Part shown: one piece after another, positions 1 to 10,507 of the stretch
How the letters are laid out: the number at the start of each line of letters is the position of its first letter
Position numbering within the stretch: the stretch's first letter is position 1
Assembly (NCBI RefSeq): GCF_001592205.1
Contig: NZ_BCWM01000025.1
Span: 1 to 46,450, forward strand
Origin: Brevundimonas vesicularis NBRC 12165
GTDB lineage: Bacteria; Pseudomonadota; Alphaproteobacteria; Caulobacterales; Caulobacteraceae
Length of the DNA stretch: 46,450 bases
Reading direction: 5' to 3'
The notes under the pieces: generated by a model
Databases searched by the model: none
What the model was told of the DNA's origin: nothing
The model's input: only the letters and a program-made list of their open reading frames with translations
Translations under genes and position numbers: made by a program

Positions 1-45
1 GAAACGGCGATAGGGGGGTCTGCATGTCCCCCCTGTTTGCGTTTC
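1..45 (+). terminator. Stem-loop at the window edge, possible terminator of an upstream gene
   Basis: Six G at 13-18 pair with six C at 28-33 (A12-T34 extends the stem), and an outer GAAACG (1-6) pairs with CGTTTC (40-45) across a weakly paired internal loop. There is no clean T-run after it, so termination is uncertain. It probably ends the transcript of a gene lying left of the window, plausibly another fimbrial subunit given what follows. Confidence 0.4.
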
Positions 46-167
46 AGTCACCATTGTTACGCCATACTTAAGTCAAGCTGGCGCGACGCTTGCAGCAGCC
101 TGGGCGCGGCGGCTCGCGACGGGAATCTCAAGCCGGCGTCAGACCGATCTTCGGGGGAAGTAGCACA

Positions 168-1025
168 ATGTCTTCATCGTTCAGCGTTCGCAGGGGCAGG
201 TCTATCGCCCTGATGATCGGCGTGCTTGCGGTTGCACTTGTGATCATGGCGATCGCGGGTGCCGCGTGGGCCATGCGCGTGTCGCCGATGGTGTCCGAAC
301 TGACCACGACCGGCGCCGGATCGGCCGCCCGGATCGAGGTGGGCAATGTCGGGTCCGTCGCCTTGCCGTTCGAAACACGCATCACGCGCATGGATATCGA
401 CGCCAACGGTAATGTGACCGAGACGGACGCTGACGACGACTTCCTGGTCTTCCCGCCCCAAGGGCTGGTCCCGGTCAATGGTCGTCAGGTGGTTCGAGTT
501 CAATGGGTCGGCGATCCCAAGATCGAGACCTCCCACGCCTATTACCTATGGGTCCGCCAGCTGCCGGTCGCCACCGACCCGACCGCCACGCCCGAGAGCG
601 GCGGCGCGGTGTCGGTCCAGGTCCTTTACACAATGAAGGCGTTGATCGTCGTGGCGCCGCCTGGCGCCGAACCGAAAGTCGAGGTCGTCTCGGTGACGCC
701 CGCCCTTGTCAGCCCGCCGGCGCCCGAGATCGATCCCACCCTCACCAACGGTCAGGCCGCGCCTCCGCCGCCCGCCGAACCCGGCATCGAGATCGTCGTG
801 TCCAACACCGGCAAGCGCTATGCCTTGATGAGCGGTGCCACTTGGATCGTGGAAGGCACGGACACCGCCGGCCAGCCTTTCCGCCGCGAGTACGACAGCG
901 GTGAAATCTCCAAAACGGTTGGCGTCGGTTATCTGGCTCCCGGTGGCGGCAAGAGAACCTTTAAACTGCCCACTGGCACGGCGCTGGATCCCGCCAAGCC
1001 CGTCACGTTGAAGTTCGGACGATGA
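168..1025 (+). CDS. Periplasmic fimbrial chaperone (PapD-like)
   Basis: Likely delivers pilin subunits to the usher encoded next. The 285-residue protein starts with a basic stretch and one hydrophobic segment (residues about 14-35), a signal peptide or anchor, then an Ig-like N-terminal domain beginning MRVSPMVSEL. In this family an early strand carries subunit-binding basic residues and the pattern VRVQW is a conserved core strand; both are recognisable. A second domain with an Ala/Pro-rich connector (about residues 200-235) follows. I chose the ATG at 168 because GGGGGAAG lies 6-12 bases upstream and the signal segment begins there; the frame is open further upstream (from 90) but that part is not signal-like. 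The stop overlaps the usher start (ATGA), so the two genes are translationally coupled. Confidence 0.8.
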   Translation: MSSSFSVRRGRSIALMIGVLAVALVIMAIAGAAWAMRVSPMVSELTTTGAGSAARIEVGNVGSVALPFETRITRMDIDANGNVTETDADDDFLVFPPQGLVPVNGRQVVRVQWVGDPKIETSHAYYLWVRQLPVATDPTATPESGGAVSVQVLYTMKALIVVAPPGAEPKVEVVSVTPALVSPPAPEIDPTLTNGQAAPPPPAEPGIEIVVSNTGKRYALMSGATWIVEGTDTAGQPFRREYDSGEISKTVGVGYLAPGGGKRTFKLPTGTALDPAKPVTLKFGR

Positions 1026-3721
1026 GAGCGCTGGGGGGCGTCTCGGTTCTTGCACTGGCCTGGGGGCTGGCGTGCGTTCCGGAATCATCGGCGTTGGCCG
1101 CCGTCAGGGCGGCTAACGCGGCTTACCAACAGGCGGCAGAGGATGCTACGGCGGCTCTTAACCGAGCCAGTCTGGCGGCTGGCGAAGCCGCCTCCGGCGC
1201 TCAAGCCATGCAGGCGCCCGCCCAGCCAGCGCCCGCCCCAACGGTGGCCGGGCCTACGCCCGAGGCGCCGGCTCCGGTCGAGCAAACGCCGTCGACTGCT
1301 GCTGCGCCTGCCGCACCGCGCGAACGTCGCGACATCAACCCCTACGATCGCGACATCCCGATGACGGTGCCGCTGAACTTCAACAGCCGCGTGCTGGGTG
1401 AACTTCCGGTCGTGTTGACGCGTGACGACCGTTTCATTGTCGACACAGCGGGGTTCAAGACGCTGATCGATCCCCTGCTGACCCCGGAAGCCCAGACCGA
1501 ACTCGCGACGCGGCTGCAAGGCGTCACGTCGTTTGCGCCGGAGGAGATCAACGACACCGGCATTCAGCTGGACTATGATCCGGAACAGTTGGCCGTTCTG
1601 GTCTTGCGCATTGATCCGACGAAGCGGACGGTCGAGTCGCTGTTTCGCGGCGGCAAGCCGGAAACGCCGGGCCTGCCGCCCGAACCCTTCAGCGCCTATC
1701 TTAACAGCAACGTCTCGATCCAGCGTCGGGAATCGACGGGCGATGTCAGTAAGCCCAGCGTCTTCCTGAACGGCGCCATCCGCTACAAGCGTTTGGTTTT
1801 CGAAGCCGACGTTCAGGGCCGCGAGGATCTGTTCACCGGCGAATACAATGTCGAGCGTCGCTACGCCCGGTTCGTCTTTGATCAGCCCGAAGACTATCGC
1901 CGTTGGTATCTCGGCGATCTGGAACCCGAAATCCGCGGTCGTCAGGGCTTCTCGCAGCTCGGCGGGGTCGGCGTGTCGCGCCAGCGTCAACGCTTTGACT
2001 CGTTCCGCAACAATGTCCTGGCCGGCGGCCGTCAGCTGGTGCTGCAGGAAGCCTCGACGATCCGTGTGCTGAGAAACGGCGTGTTCGTGCGCGAGTTTCG
2101 CCTTGATCCCGGCCAGTACGACCTGACCAACCTGCCGCTGGAAACTGGCTCCAACGACATCCAGCTGGAAATCCAGAACGACTCAGGCCGCGCCGAAACG
2201 GTCGCCTACAGCGCCTATCTGGACGCCATCGAGCTTGAACCGGGCGACTACGAATACGGGGCCTATTTCGGCGCCATCAACAACGGCATCTTCGGATCGC
2301 CCGACTATTCCGAAGGCGAACTGGCCTTCACCGGCTTCTGGCGCAAGGCGTTCGAGAACCGACCTGCTGTGGGCGTCGGCTTCCAGGCGTCGCAGGACGC
2401 CCAGACCTTGTCGGGCCAGAGCCAGTTGATCCTTCGCAACGGCGCGCGGGTTCGCTTGGACGCCGCCGCCAGCAACGGCGACCCCGGCGTCGGCTACGCT
2501 TTTGCGCTGGGTTACGACCACGTCGTCGATCTGGGCGAGACCTTCGATAGCTGGACCGTCGTCGCCGACTTCACCTCGGAAGACTTCTCCTCCATCGGCA
2601 ATCCGACCGGTCAGAACCCGACGTCATGGGTGTTCTCCGGCGGCTATTCGCACCAGTTCTCGCAGGACTGGCTGGCGAACGTCAGCGCCTCCTATCGGAT
2701 GAGCCGAAGCGATCTGATCGACGATTCCTATTCGATCAACGCGACCTCCACCTACCGGTTCGCGCCGGAATGGAGCGCGCAGGTCGGGCTGGAGTACTCC
2801 GACTTCGGCGCCAGCTTCGGCGGCTTCCAGTCCGGCGGCTTCGGCGCGACCTTCGCCCTGATCTGGCAGCCGCGTTACGATCGCCGTGTCGAAGGTCGCT
2901 ATAACTCGGCCCGCAACAGCGGCAGTGTGCGCGCGCAGCAGTCCAGCGAGAACCGCGTCGGTTCCTTCGGCTATTCGCTGGCCTCCACCTATGACGATGG
3001 TCCCGCGACCGTTTCGGGCCAGGTCGATTATGTCGGCAACCGCTTTGACGCCAGCCTGAGCCATACGGCGTTCGGGCGGGACTTCTCGAACATTACGCAG
3101 GAGCAGATCACCAATCTGCGCTTCGGATCGTCGATCTCGACGACCGGGGGCAAGGTCGCTGTGGGCCGCAACATCTACGACAGCTTCGCCATCGTCTATC
3201 CGCACAAGAGCATCGACGATCATCCCGTCATCGTCGGCGACAGCTTCGAAGGCGGTCGCTACACGGGCCGCAGCGGCCTGCTGGGCGGCGCGGTGGCGAA
3301 CAACTTGACTGCCTATGTGAACCAGTCGGTGCGTTATGACGTGCTCGACGCGCCCTTGGGCTACAACATCGGCGACGGCATCGCGCGCGTCCGTCCGACC
3401 TACAAGAGCGGCTACGCTATCCAGGTCGGCAGCGCCAAGTTCGTCAGCGCGCTGGGCCGTCTGGTCGGCAACCAAAACCGTCCTGTGTCGCTGATCTCGG
3501 GTCGTGTGACGCCCCTTGATGATGCGAACGCACAGCCCGAACTGTTCTTCACCAACTCGGTTGGACGGTTTGCGGTGCAGAACCTGGAGCCGGGCAAGCG
3601 CTATCGCGTCGAACTGTTCTCCACGCCGGCGCTCGGGTTCGAGTTTACGGTTCCCGCGGACAACGAAGGTCTGCTCGATCTCGAGACAATTACCGTTCCG
3701 CTCGACGTGCCCGAAGCCTGA
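1022..3721 (+). CDS. Fimbrial outer-membrane usher
   Basis: The 899-residue protein should be the beta-barrel pore through which chaperone-bound subunits are assembled and secreted. After a signal peptide (about residues 1-25) it has an Ala/Pro-rich low-complexity stretch (about 30-100), then a globular segment beginning RDINPYDRDIPMTVPLNF. The middle shows many alternating beta strands, typical usher patterns such as RVLRNGVFVREFRLDPGQYD, and aromatic strand ends typical of outer-membrane barrels. The C-terminal part (about 825-899) is an Ig-like or carboxypeptidase-regulatory-like domain. The Pro/Ala-rich N-terminal linker is not part of classical FimD/PapC ushers. It overlaps the chaperone by four bases and is followed 27 bases later by the SCPU gene, so all three form one operon. 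Confidence 0.85.
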   Translation: MRALGGVSVLALAWGLACVPESSALAAVRAANAAYQQAAEDATAALNRASLAAGEAASGAQAMQAPAQPAPAPTVAGPTPEAPAPVEQTPSTAAAPAAPRERRDINPYDRDIPMTVPLNFNSRVLGELPVVLTRDDRFIVDTAGFKTLIDPLLTPEAQTELATRLQGVTSFAPEEINDTGIQLDYDPEQLAVLVLRIDPTKRTVESLFRGGKPETPGLPPEPFSAYLNSNVSIQRRESTGDVSKPSVFLNGAIRYKRLVFEADVQGREDLFTGEYNVERRYARFVFDQPEDYRRWYLGDLEPEIRGRQGFSQLGGVGVSRQRQRFDSFRNNVLAGGRQLVLQEASTIRVLRNGVFVREFRLDPGQYDLTNLPLETGSNDIQLEIQNDSGRAETVAYSAYLDAIELEPGDYEYGAYFGAINNGIFGSPDYSEGELAFTGFWRKAFENRPAVGVGFQASQDAQTLSGQSQLILRNGARVRLDAAASNGDPGVGYAFALGYDHVVDLGETFDSWTVVADFTSEDFSSIGNPTGQNPTSWVFSGGYSHQFSQDWLANVSASYRMSRSDLIDDSYSINATSTYRFAPEWSAQVGLEYSDFGASFGGFQSGGFGATFALIWQPRYDRRVEGRYNSARNSGSVRAQQSSENRVGSFGYSLASTYDDGPATVSGQVDYVGNRFDASLSHTAFGRDFSNITQEQITNLRFGSSISTTGGKVAVGRNIYDSFAIVYPHKSIDDHPVIVGDSFEGGRYTGRSGLLGGAVANNLTAYVNQSVRYDVLDAPLGYNIGDGIARVRPTYKSGYAIQVGSAKFVSALGRLVGNQNRPVSLISGRVTPLDDANAQPELFFTNSVGRFAVQNLEPGKRYRVELFSTPALGFEFTVPADNEGLLDLETITVPLDVPEA

Positions 3722-3748
3722 GCCCAAGACTTAGCCGAGGAGGCTGAA

Positions 3749-4660
3749 ATGTCCCGTAATCGTACATCCGCCCTGCTCCTGGCCGCCGCTGCTGCGACGG
3801 CGACCTTGATGGCGGCCGCGCCCAGCCAGGCCGCGCCGGGCTGTCAACTGGTGATCGAATCCGGCGCCGATCAATGGATGATGCGCTACGAGCCGTTCGA
3901 TCAGGACGTGGCCGTGCAGGAATTCGATGTCGCCGTGGTGAACCAGGGCGACGGACCCTGCACCGCCGTCAGCCGCGTCGAACTGCGCGGCGAGCAGTTC
4001 GGTCTGGTCAACGAAGCCGGCGCCCAGCGCATGGCCTACGCCCTGGTCGACGAGCGTGGCGGCGCGGATGTCACGCCGCGCGCGGGCCAGAGCGCGCGCC
4101 GCATCGGGGTGCGGCCCCTGAACCTGGCGGCGGGCGAGCGGGGTCTGATGCGCTTCTCCTTTACCGCCGCCCCGGCTGAGACCCTGTCGGCGGGTCTCTA
4201 TTCCCAGAACGCCTTCATCAATCTGGAAACACCGGACGGCCGACCGCTGGCGGAAAAACCCGTCACGCTCAGCCTCCAGGTGCCTTCGGCCGCCGTCATG
4301 GGTCTGAAGGGCGAGTTTCGTCGTAACGGCGGCACACCGACGATCGACCTGGGGGAACTGACCCAAGGTGTTCGGCAACTGCGCACGACCCTCTATGTTC
4401 TGAGCACGGCCGGATATAGCGTCTCGGTGGCGTCGCAGAACCAGGGCCGCCTGCGTCAGGGCGCAAGCGAATGGTATGTGCCCTATGGTCTGGTGCTGGG
4501 CGATCGCGACATGGACCTGTCGCGCGGCGGTCGGGTCGATGTGGTGTCGCGTCGCGCGCGGCTGGACGACTATCCGCTGACGATCAGCGTCGGCAGCACG
4601 ACCGGCAAGCGCGCCGGCGATTATTCCGACATCCTGACCTTCACGGTCGCCGCACTTTAA
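3749..4660 (+). CDS. Spore coat U domain protein, probable fimbrial tip or adhesin subunit
   Basis: A 303-residue exported protein with an Ala-rich signal peptide (residues 1-28) and a first Cys soon after cleavage (PGCQL). It looks like two tandem domains; the C-terminal one ends GDYSDILTFTVAAL, which matches the closing strand of SCPU (spore coat protein U) pilin domains. In Csu-type fimbriae a two-domain SCPU protein forms the tip. A strong GAGGAGG ribosome site lies just upstream of the ATG. It is the last gene of the chaperone-usher operon and is followed by a strong terminator. No major pilin gene is visible to its right, so that gene is probably left of the window. Confidence 0.75.
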   Translation: MSRNRTSALLLAAAAATATLMAAAPSQAAPGCQLVIESGADQWMMRYEPFDQDVAVQEFDVAVVNQGDGPCTAVSRVELRGEQFGLVNEAGAQRMAYALVDERGGADVTPRAGQSARRIGVRPLNLAAGERGLMRFSFTAAPAETLSAGLYSQNAFINLETPDGRPLAEKPVTLSLQVPSAAVMGLKGEFRRNGGTPTIDLGELTQGVRQLRTTLYVLSTAGYSVSVASQNQGRLRQGASEWYVPYGLVLGDRDMDLSRGGRVDVVSRRARLDDYPLTISVGSTTGKRAGDYSDILTFTVAAL

Positions 4661-4675
4661 GCGCCGTCGCGAAAC

Positions 4676-4713
4676 AAAAAGAGGCGGGGACGTTGCGCGT
4701 CCCCGCCTCTTTT
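4676..4713. terminator. Strong bidirectional intrinsic terminator
   Basis: GAGGCGGGGACG (4681-4692) pairs perfectly with CGTCCCCGCCTC (4698-4709) around a TTGCG loop, with AAAAA before and TTTT after. It therefore works on both strands, ending the fimbrial operon from the left and the convergent small secreted-protein gene from the right. Confidence 0.92.
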
Positions 4714-4738
4714 CAATTGGGATGAATATGGTCGTCGA

Positions 4739-5161
4739 TCAGATCGGCTGAATCGTCAGGGCCAGGATCAGCGGCTGTTCCAGTTCGACGTCGTCGAAGC
4801 GATAGGAGACCGAACGGATCGTCGCGATGCTGGAGCGGCGCAGGGTCTGCATGCCGGACTTGTCCAGATCAAACGTCCGGTCACCGTAGAACATCACCGC
4901 CTTTTCGGTCAGCGACAACGGGCGATACTGGGCCGAGACGGTGAAACCGCCGGGGCTGTTGCAGGCCTCGACCACTTCTCCAGAGCGACCGGCGGCGGCC
5001 AGGACCGGCGAGGTGGGCTTGACCCAGCACGCGACAGGCACGGTGGCGCGAAGGCGATAGGTGCCGCCTGCGGTCGGCCCGGCGAAGGCGGGAGCGGCGG
5101 CGGCGACCAGGCCGAGCCCGAGCGTGGCGGCGGCGAGAGCGCGAAGGATACCTTGGGTCAT
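4739..5161 (-). CDS. Small secreted protein, possibly pilin-like
   Basis: A 140-residue protein with a clear signal peptide ending APAFA (about residue 28). The mature part (about 110 residues) is beta-rich and has two cysteines about 25 residues apart (VACWV and EACNSP), which could form a disulfide as in many pilins. I do not recognise a named family. It lies convergent to the chaperone-usher operon, so a role as an accessory or structural fimbrial subunit is possible but is only inference from position and size. The chosen ATG at 5161 begins the signal peptide; a start seven codons upstream is also possible. Confidence 0.7.
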   Translation of the reverse strand: MTQGILRALAAATLGLGLVAAAAPAFAGPTAGGTYRLRATVPVACWVKPTSPVLAAAGRSGEVVEACNSPGGFTVSAQYRPLSLTEKAVMFYGDRTFDLDKSGMQTLRRSSIATIRSVSYRFDDVELEQPLILALTIQPI

Positions 5162-5349
5162 CTGCGGTTCCGATCTGCACATTGCAGAGGAACACTAGAA
5201 CGCCGCGCGTTAAGGTCACGCGAGCGAACACGCCTAACGCGGCTTAACCTTGATCGCCGACGTTAATGCGTCGGAAAGCATGATGATGTGCACAGGAATA
5301 CTGAAGCGGACCCGGCCTAATCTCTGATTTAGCTCAAGTCGCGCCGGAC

Positions 5350-6345
5350 CTATGCGGTCTGTTCGATGACTGCCACCGCTTCATTCTCACGCGCATAGCG
5401 CTGGGCGATGATGGTGCAGGCGAACAGCTGGATCTGGTGGAACAGCATGATCGGCAGGACGATCAGCGGCACCGCGTGACCGGCGAACAGGATGCCGGCC
5501 ATCGGGATGCCGGTGGCCATGCTCTTCTTGGAGCCGCAGAACAGGATGACGATCCGGTCGGGCCGATCGAACTGCAGCGCGCGCCCGGCGAAAAGGGTCA
5601 GCGCCAGGACGATGGCCAGCAAGGCGATGTTCAGGCCGATGACCTTGGCCAGATCCAGCGGCGCGACTTGGGACCAGACGCCGGCGACGACGCCCTCGCT
5701 GAAGGCGGCATAGACGATCAGCAGGATGGAGCCGCGGTCCACCAGCCCCGTCAGCTTGGCGTGGCGGGTCAGCCAGTCCTTCAGCAGGGGGCGGCACAGC
5801 TGGCCCACGGCGAAGGGAGCCAGGATCTGCAGGCCGATGTCGAAGATGGACTGCAGATGGATGCCGCCGTTGGCGCCGCCGATCAGCAGGGCGACCAGCA
5901 ACGGCGTCACGATCACGCCCAGCAGGTTCGACAGGCTGGCGCTGGTCAGGGCGCCCGCGACATTGCCACCGGCGATGGAGGTGAAGGCGATGGACGACTG
6001 CACCGTGGACGGCAGCAGGCACAGATACAGCATCCCTGTTAGCAGATCGGGCTGAAGCGATCCTCGCATCAGAAAGACCAGGCCCAGCCCCAGCAGCGGA
6101 AACAGCAGGAAGGTCGACAGGAAGACCGTGCCCTGAAGCCGCCAGTGCATTAGGCCGGCCCCGATGGCCGCCGGCGACATCCGCGCGCCGTACAGGAAGA
6201 ACAGCAGGGCGATGGCGGCCTTGACCACCCAGTCCATGACCACGGCCGCCTGTCCGCTGGCGGGGAACAGCGCCGCCAGGATCACCATGCCGATCAGGGC
6301 CAGCAGATAGCCGTCGATCGGCAGGCGGGACAGGAAACGAGGCAT
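5350..6345 (-). CDS. SBF-like (bile acid:sodium symporter family) transporter
   Basis: A 331-residue integral membrane protein with about ten hydrophobic segments. It resembles the YfeH/RCH1-type branch of the SBF superfamily: it starts with LPIDGYLLALIGMV, then FFLYGARMSPAAI after the second helix and CLLPSTVQSSIAFTSIAGGN in the middle, with the crossover-helix residues of that family. The C-terminal half holds CGSKKSMATGIPMA, also typical. The substrate is unknown; related proteins are described as sodium-coupled organic-anion or calcium-homeostasis transporters. It stands alone, convergent with nothing, and is separated from acs by about 70 bases. Confidence 0.82.
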   Translation of the reverse strand: MPRFLSRLPIDGYLLALIGMVILAALFPASGQAAVVMDWVVKAAIALLFFLYGARMSPAAIGAGLMHWRLQGTVFLSTFLLFPLLGLGLVFLMRGSLQPDLLTGMLYLCLLPSTVQSSIAFTSIAGGNVAGALTSASLSNLLGVIVTPLLVALLIGGANGGIHLQSIFDIGLQILAPFAVGQLCRPLLKDWLTRHAKLTGLVDRGSILLIVYAAFSEGVVAGVWSQVAPLDLAKVIGLNIALLAIVLALTLFAGRALQFDRPDRIVILFCGSKKSMATGIPMAGILFAGHAVPLIVLPIMLFHQIQLFACTIIAQRYARENEAVAVIEQTA

Positions 6346-6413
6346 GGATGGCTCAGGCTGCGGCGGGGTGACGCACAGATAGGCGCATCAGCCCCCGCAT
6401 TGAACCCGCGTCA

Positions 6414-8369
<1,956 letters not shown>

Positions 8370-8373
8370 CAAA

Positions 8374-9726
8374 TCAGAATCCGTATTTGGCGAACAGGAT
8401 CAAACGGGTCATGTCGCCGCTGGCGCCGGTTTCGATCTCGCGGTCTGCGAACATCAGCTCGGCCCCGACATCAAACGCCGTAACCGGCGACCAGATCAAG
8501 TTGGCGTGGAGGCTCTGGGCCGAACGGTTGGCGGCCAGGCCTGTAAAGCCGGTGTCGTTGTCCACCTTCTGCGCCGACCAGATCAGGCTGGAACGCCAGC
8601 CGGGCGCCCAGACGTGGCGATAGGCGGCGAAGCCGGCGACGACGCCGATCGCATCCAGATCGCCCGAGCCGTTCAGCACCGCGTCGTTGGAGAAGTTGAG
8701 ACCGACATAGCGGCCGATGCCCTCGCCCCCGGTCACCATCAGGCGCAGATCGTCATTGGCGCCGACCTTTATCTTGGTCGAGGCCGACAGCCCCCAGCCG
8801 GTCGCAGTGGAATCGATGTTGCTGGCCGGGCTCTGGTATTTCAGCTGGCGCAGCAGGCCCGCGATCTGGAAGTCGCCCCAAGGCTTGGACACCGCATAGC
8901 GGGCGGTGAAGTCCGGGATGCTGTTGTCGTCAGCCACGATGCGGGCGCCGCCGCCGAACGGGGTCACGGTCGTCTCGGGGTTCTCGACCGAGACCGAGAA
9001 GGGCCCGCGGGTGTAGCGAACCTGGACCTGACGGGCGAAGACGGTGCCTTCCGCCGCGCCGATGAAGTCGGCGGATTCAGGCAGGACGGCGGTGTTCTGG
9101 AAGTTGGTCCACTCCTGCCCGATCAGCCAGTTGTCGATGGTGATGAAGGCGCGACGCAGGGCCGGGTTGGCCGGGCTGGTGGTGCGCTGGTCGCCGGCGC
9201 CGGGCAGGGTCTGGAAGTCCATCTCCATCCGGGTGCCGATCTTGTGGCCGCCGATCATGCCGTCGGTGGTCAGCCAGAACCGGGTCTGGCGGGCGTTGAA
9301 GTCGGTCGCCGTATCCTCATCGGTCCCGCCGATGGGGATGGAGCCGGGAATATGGAATTCACGCAGCGCGTCGCCATTGACCGGATCGCCGCCGGAATAG
9401 CGAGTGGCGTAGGCGTCCACCTTGACGAAGCCGCCGAACTTGACCGTGTGGTCGCCGATGCGGAAGCCGTCGCCGGGTGCGGCGGGCGCCGCCGCTTGCT
9501 GGACCGGGGCGGGCGCGGCGGGGCGGGTCTCCAGGCGGATGATGTCCTGCTGTTGCGCCGCCTGCTGGGTTCGCGCGGCGACGACCTCGGACTTCAGGGC
9601 GTTCAACTGGGCTTCGAGCTGAGCGATGCGCGCCTCGAGCGCGGCCTGGTCCTGGGCTGAGGCCAGGCTGGGCGTCGCCATCAGCGCGACGGCGGCGGCT
9701 CCTGCCATCAGGCTTGTCTTGATCAT
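8374..9726 (-). CDS. DcaP-like trimeric outer-membrane porin
   Basis: A 450-residue exported protein: signal peptide (1-24, ending ASA), a coiled-coil segment (about 27-65, [18 protein letters not shown]), a Pro/Ala linker, then a beta-barrel domain starting [20 protein letters not shown] and ending in Phe, as outer-membrane proteins do. The order coiled coil then barrel, and the FGGFVKVDA strand, fit the DcaP family of trimeric porins that pass dicarboxylates and other small anions. It has a good GGGAGG ribosome site and is the first gene of the porin-acs operon, so entry of carboxylates such as acetate is a reasonable inferred role. Confidence 0.85.
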   Translation of the reverse strand: MIKTSLMAGAAAVALMATPSLASAQDQAALEARIAQLEAQLNALKSEVVAARTQQAAQQQDIIRLETRPAAPAPVQQAAAPAAPGDGFRIGDHTVKFGGFVKVDAYATRYSGGDPVNGDALREFHIPGSIPIGGTDEDTATDFNARQTRFWLTTDGMIGGHKIGTRMEMDFQTLPGAGDQRTTSPANPALRRAFITIDNWLIGQEWTNFQNTAVLPESADFIGAAEGTVFARQVQVRYTRGPFSVSVENPETTVTPFGGGARIVADDNSIPDFTARYAVSKPWGDFQIAGLLRQLKYQSPASNIDSTATGWGLSASTKIKVGANDDLRLMVTGGEGIGRYVGLNFSNDAVLNGSGDLDAIGVVAGFAAYRHVWAPGWRSSLIWSAQKVDNDTGFTGLAANRSAQSLHANLIWSPVTAFDVGAELMFADREIETGASGDMTRLILFAKYGF

Positions 9727-9815
9727 GATGAACCTCCCGCGCCCGTCTCGCGCGGGCGTCCCTTTGACGACCTTTCCGCCTCCGGCCTCGGGGAGCCATT
9801 GGCCATTGGTCTAAT

Positions 9816-9831
9816 TTCGACCAAAGTCGAA
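9816..9831. promoter_or_regulatory. Perfect inverted repeat in the porin-acs / regulator promoter region
   Basis: TTCGAC, four-base spacer CAAA, GTCGAA. It lies between the divergent porin-acs operon (start 9726) and the LuxR-type regulator (start 9888). The core TCGACCAAAGTCG recurs exactly upstream of the MHS transporter (15735-15747, opposite orientation). An overlapping second dyad (TTGGTC at 9806-9811, GACCAA at 9819-9824) shares bases with it. It is a candidate operator for the neighbouring regulator; binding is inference. Confidence 0.55.
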
Positions 9832-9887
9832 CCGCGCCATGATGGCGACGACGCGGCCGGTCAGACGCCGCGCACGGAAGGAAGCCC

Positions 9888-10496
9888 ATGGATCGCATCG
9901 TCGTCGCCGACGACCATCCCCTGTTTCGCGCCGCCCTGCGCTCGGCCGTCGACAAGGCGACGCCGGGCGCGGAGGTGGTGGAATGCGCCAGCCTGGCCGA
10001 AGCCCGGGCCGCGATGGTCGCGGGGCCCGTCGATCTGTTGCTGCTGGATCTGAAGCTGTCGGACAGCGAAGGGATGGCGGGGCTCGCCGCCGTGCGGGCC
10101 GAACAGCCGACCGTGCCGGTGGCGGTGGTCTCGGCCAGCGAGGACGCGCCGGTGGTGCGTCACGCCCTGGGTCTGGGCGCCGCCGGCTTTATTCCCAAGT
10201 CTTCGTCCCTGCCGCAGATGGTCGAGGCGATCGCGGCCATTCTCGCCGGCGACAGCTGGGCGCCGGATGTGCCCGAGGCCGACGACGATCTGGCCGGCCG
10301 CGTGGCCAGCCTGACGCCGTCGCAGCTGCGGATCCTCGAAGGGCTGAAGGCCGGCCGGCTGAACAAGCAGATCGCCTTCGACCTCGGTGTTTCCGAAGCC
10401 ACCATCAAGGCGCACCTGACCAGCGTGTTTCGAAAGCTGGGCGTTCACAACCGGACCCAGGCGGTGATCCTGGCCAAGTCGTTGGACCCGGCTTAA
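9888..10496 (+). CDS. crbR: LuxR-family response regulator, CrbR/ErdR type
   Basis: A 202-residue NarL/FixJ-type regulator. The receiver domain (about 1-125) has the acidic pocket DD at 8-9, phospho-acceptor Asp54 in LLLLDLKLSD, and Lys104 in GFIPKSSS. The C-terminal LuxR helix-turn-helix (about 140-200) reads LTPSQLRILEGL, NKQIAFDLGVSEATIKAHL. In Vibrio and Pseudomonas the homologous CrbR/ErdR pairs with the CrbS/MxtR kinase and activates acs for the acetate switch. Here all three genes adjoin: acs is in the divergent operon and the kinase gene converges 11 bases downstream. The gene name is assigned from this arrangement and from family resemblance. A ribosome site AAGGAAG lies a few bases upstream. 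Confidence 0.85.
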   Translation: MDRIVVADDHPLFRAALRSAVDKATPGAEVVECASLAEARAAMVAGPVDLLLLDLKLSDSEGMAGLAAVRAEQPTVPVAVVSASEDAPVVRHALGLGAAGFIPKSSSLPQMVEAIAAILAGDSWAPDVPEADDDLAGRVASLTPSQLRILEGLKAGRLNKQIAFDLGVSEATIKAHLTSVFRKLGVHNRTQAVILAKSLDPA

Positions 10497-10507
10497 CTCG
10501 CCAACTC

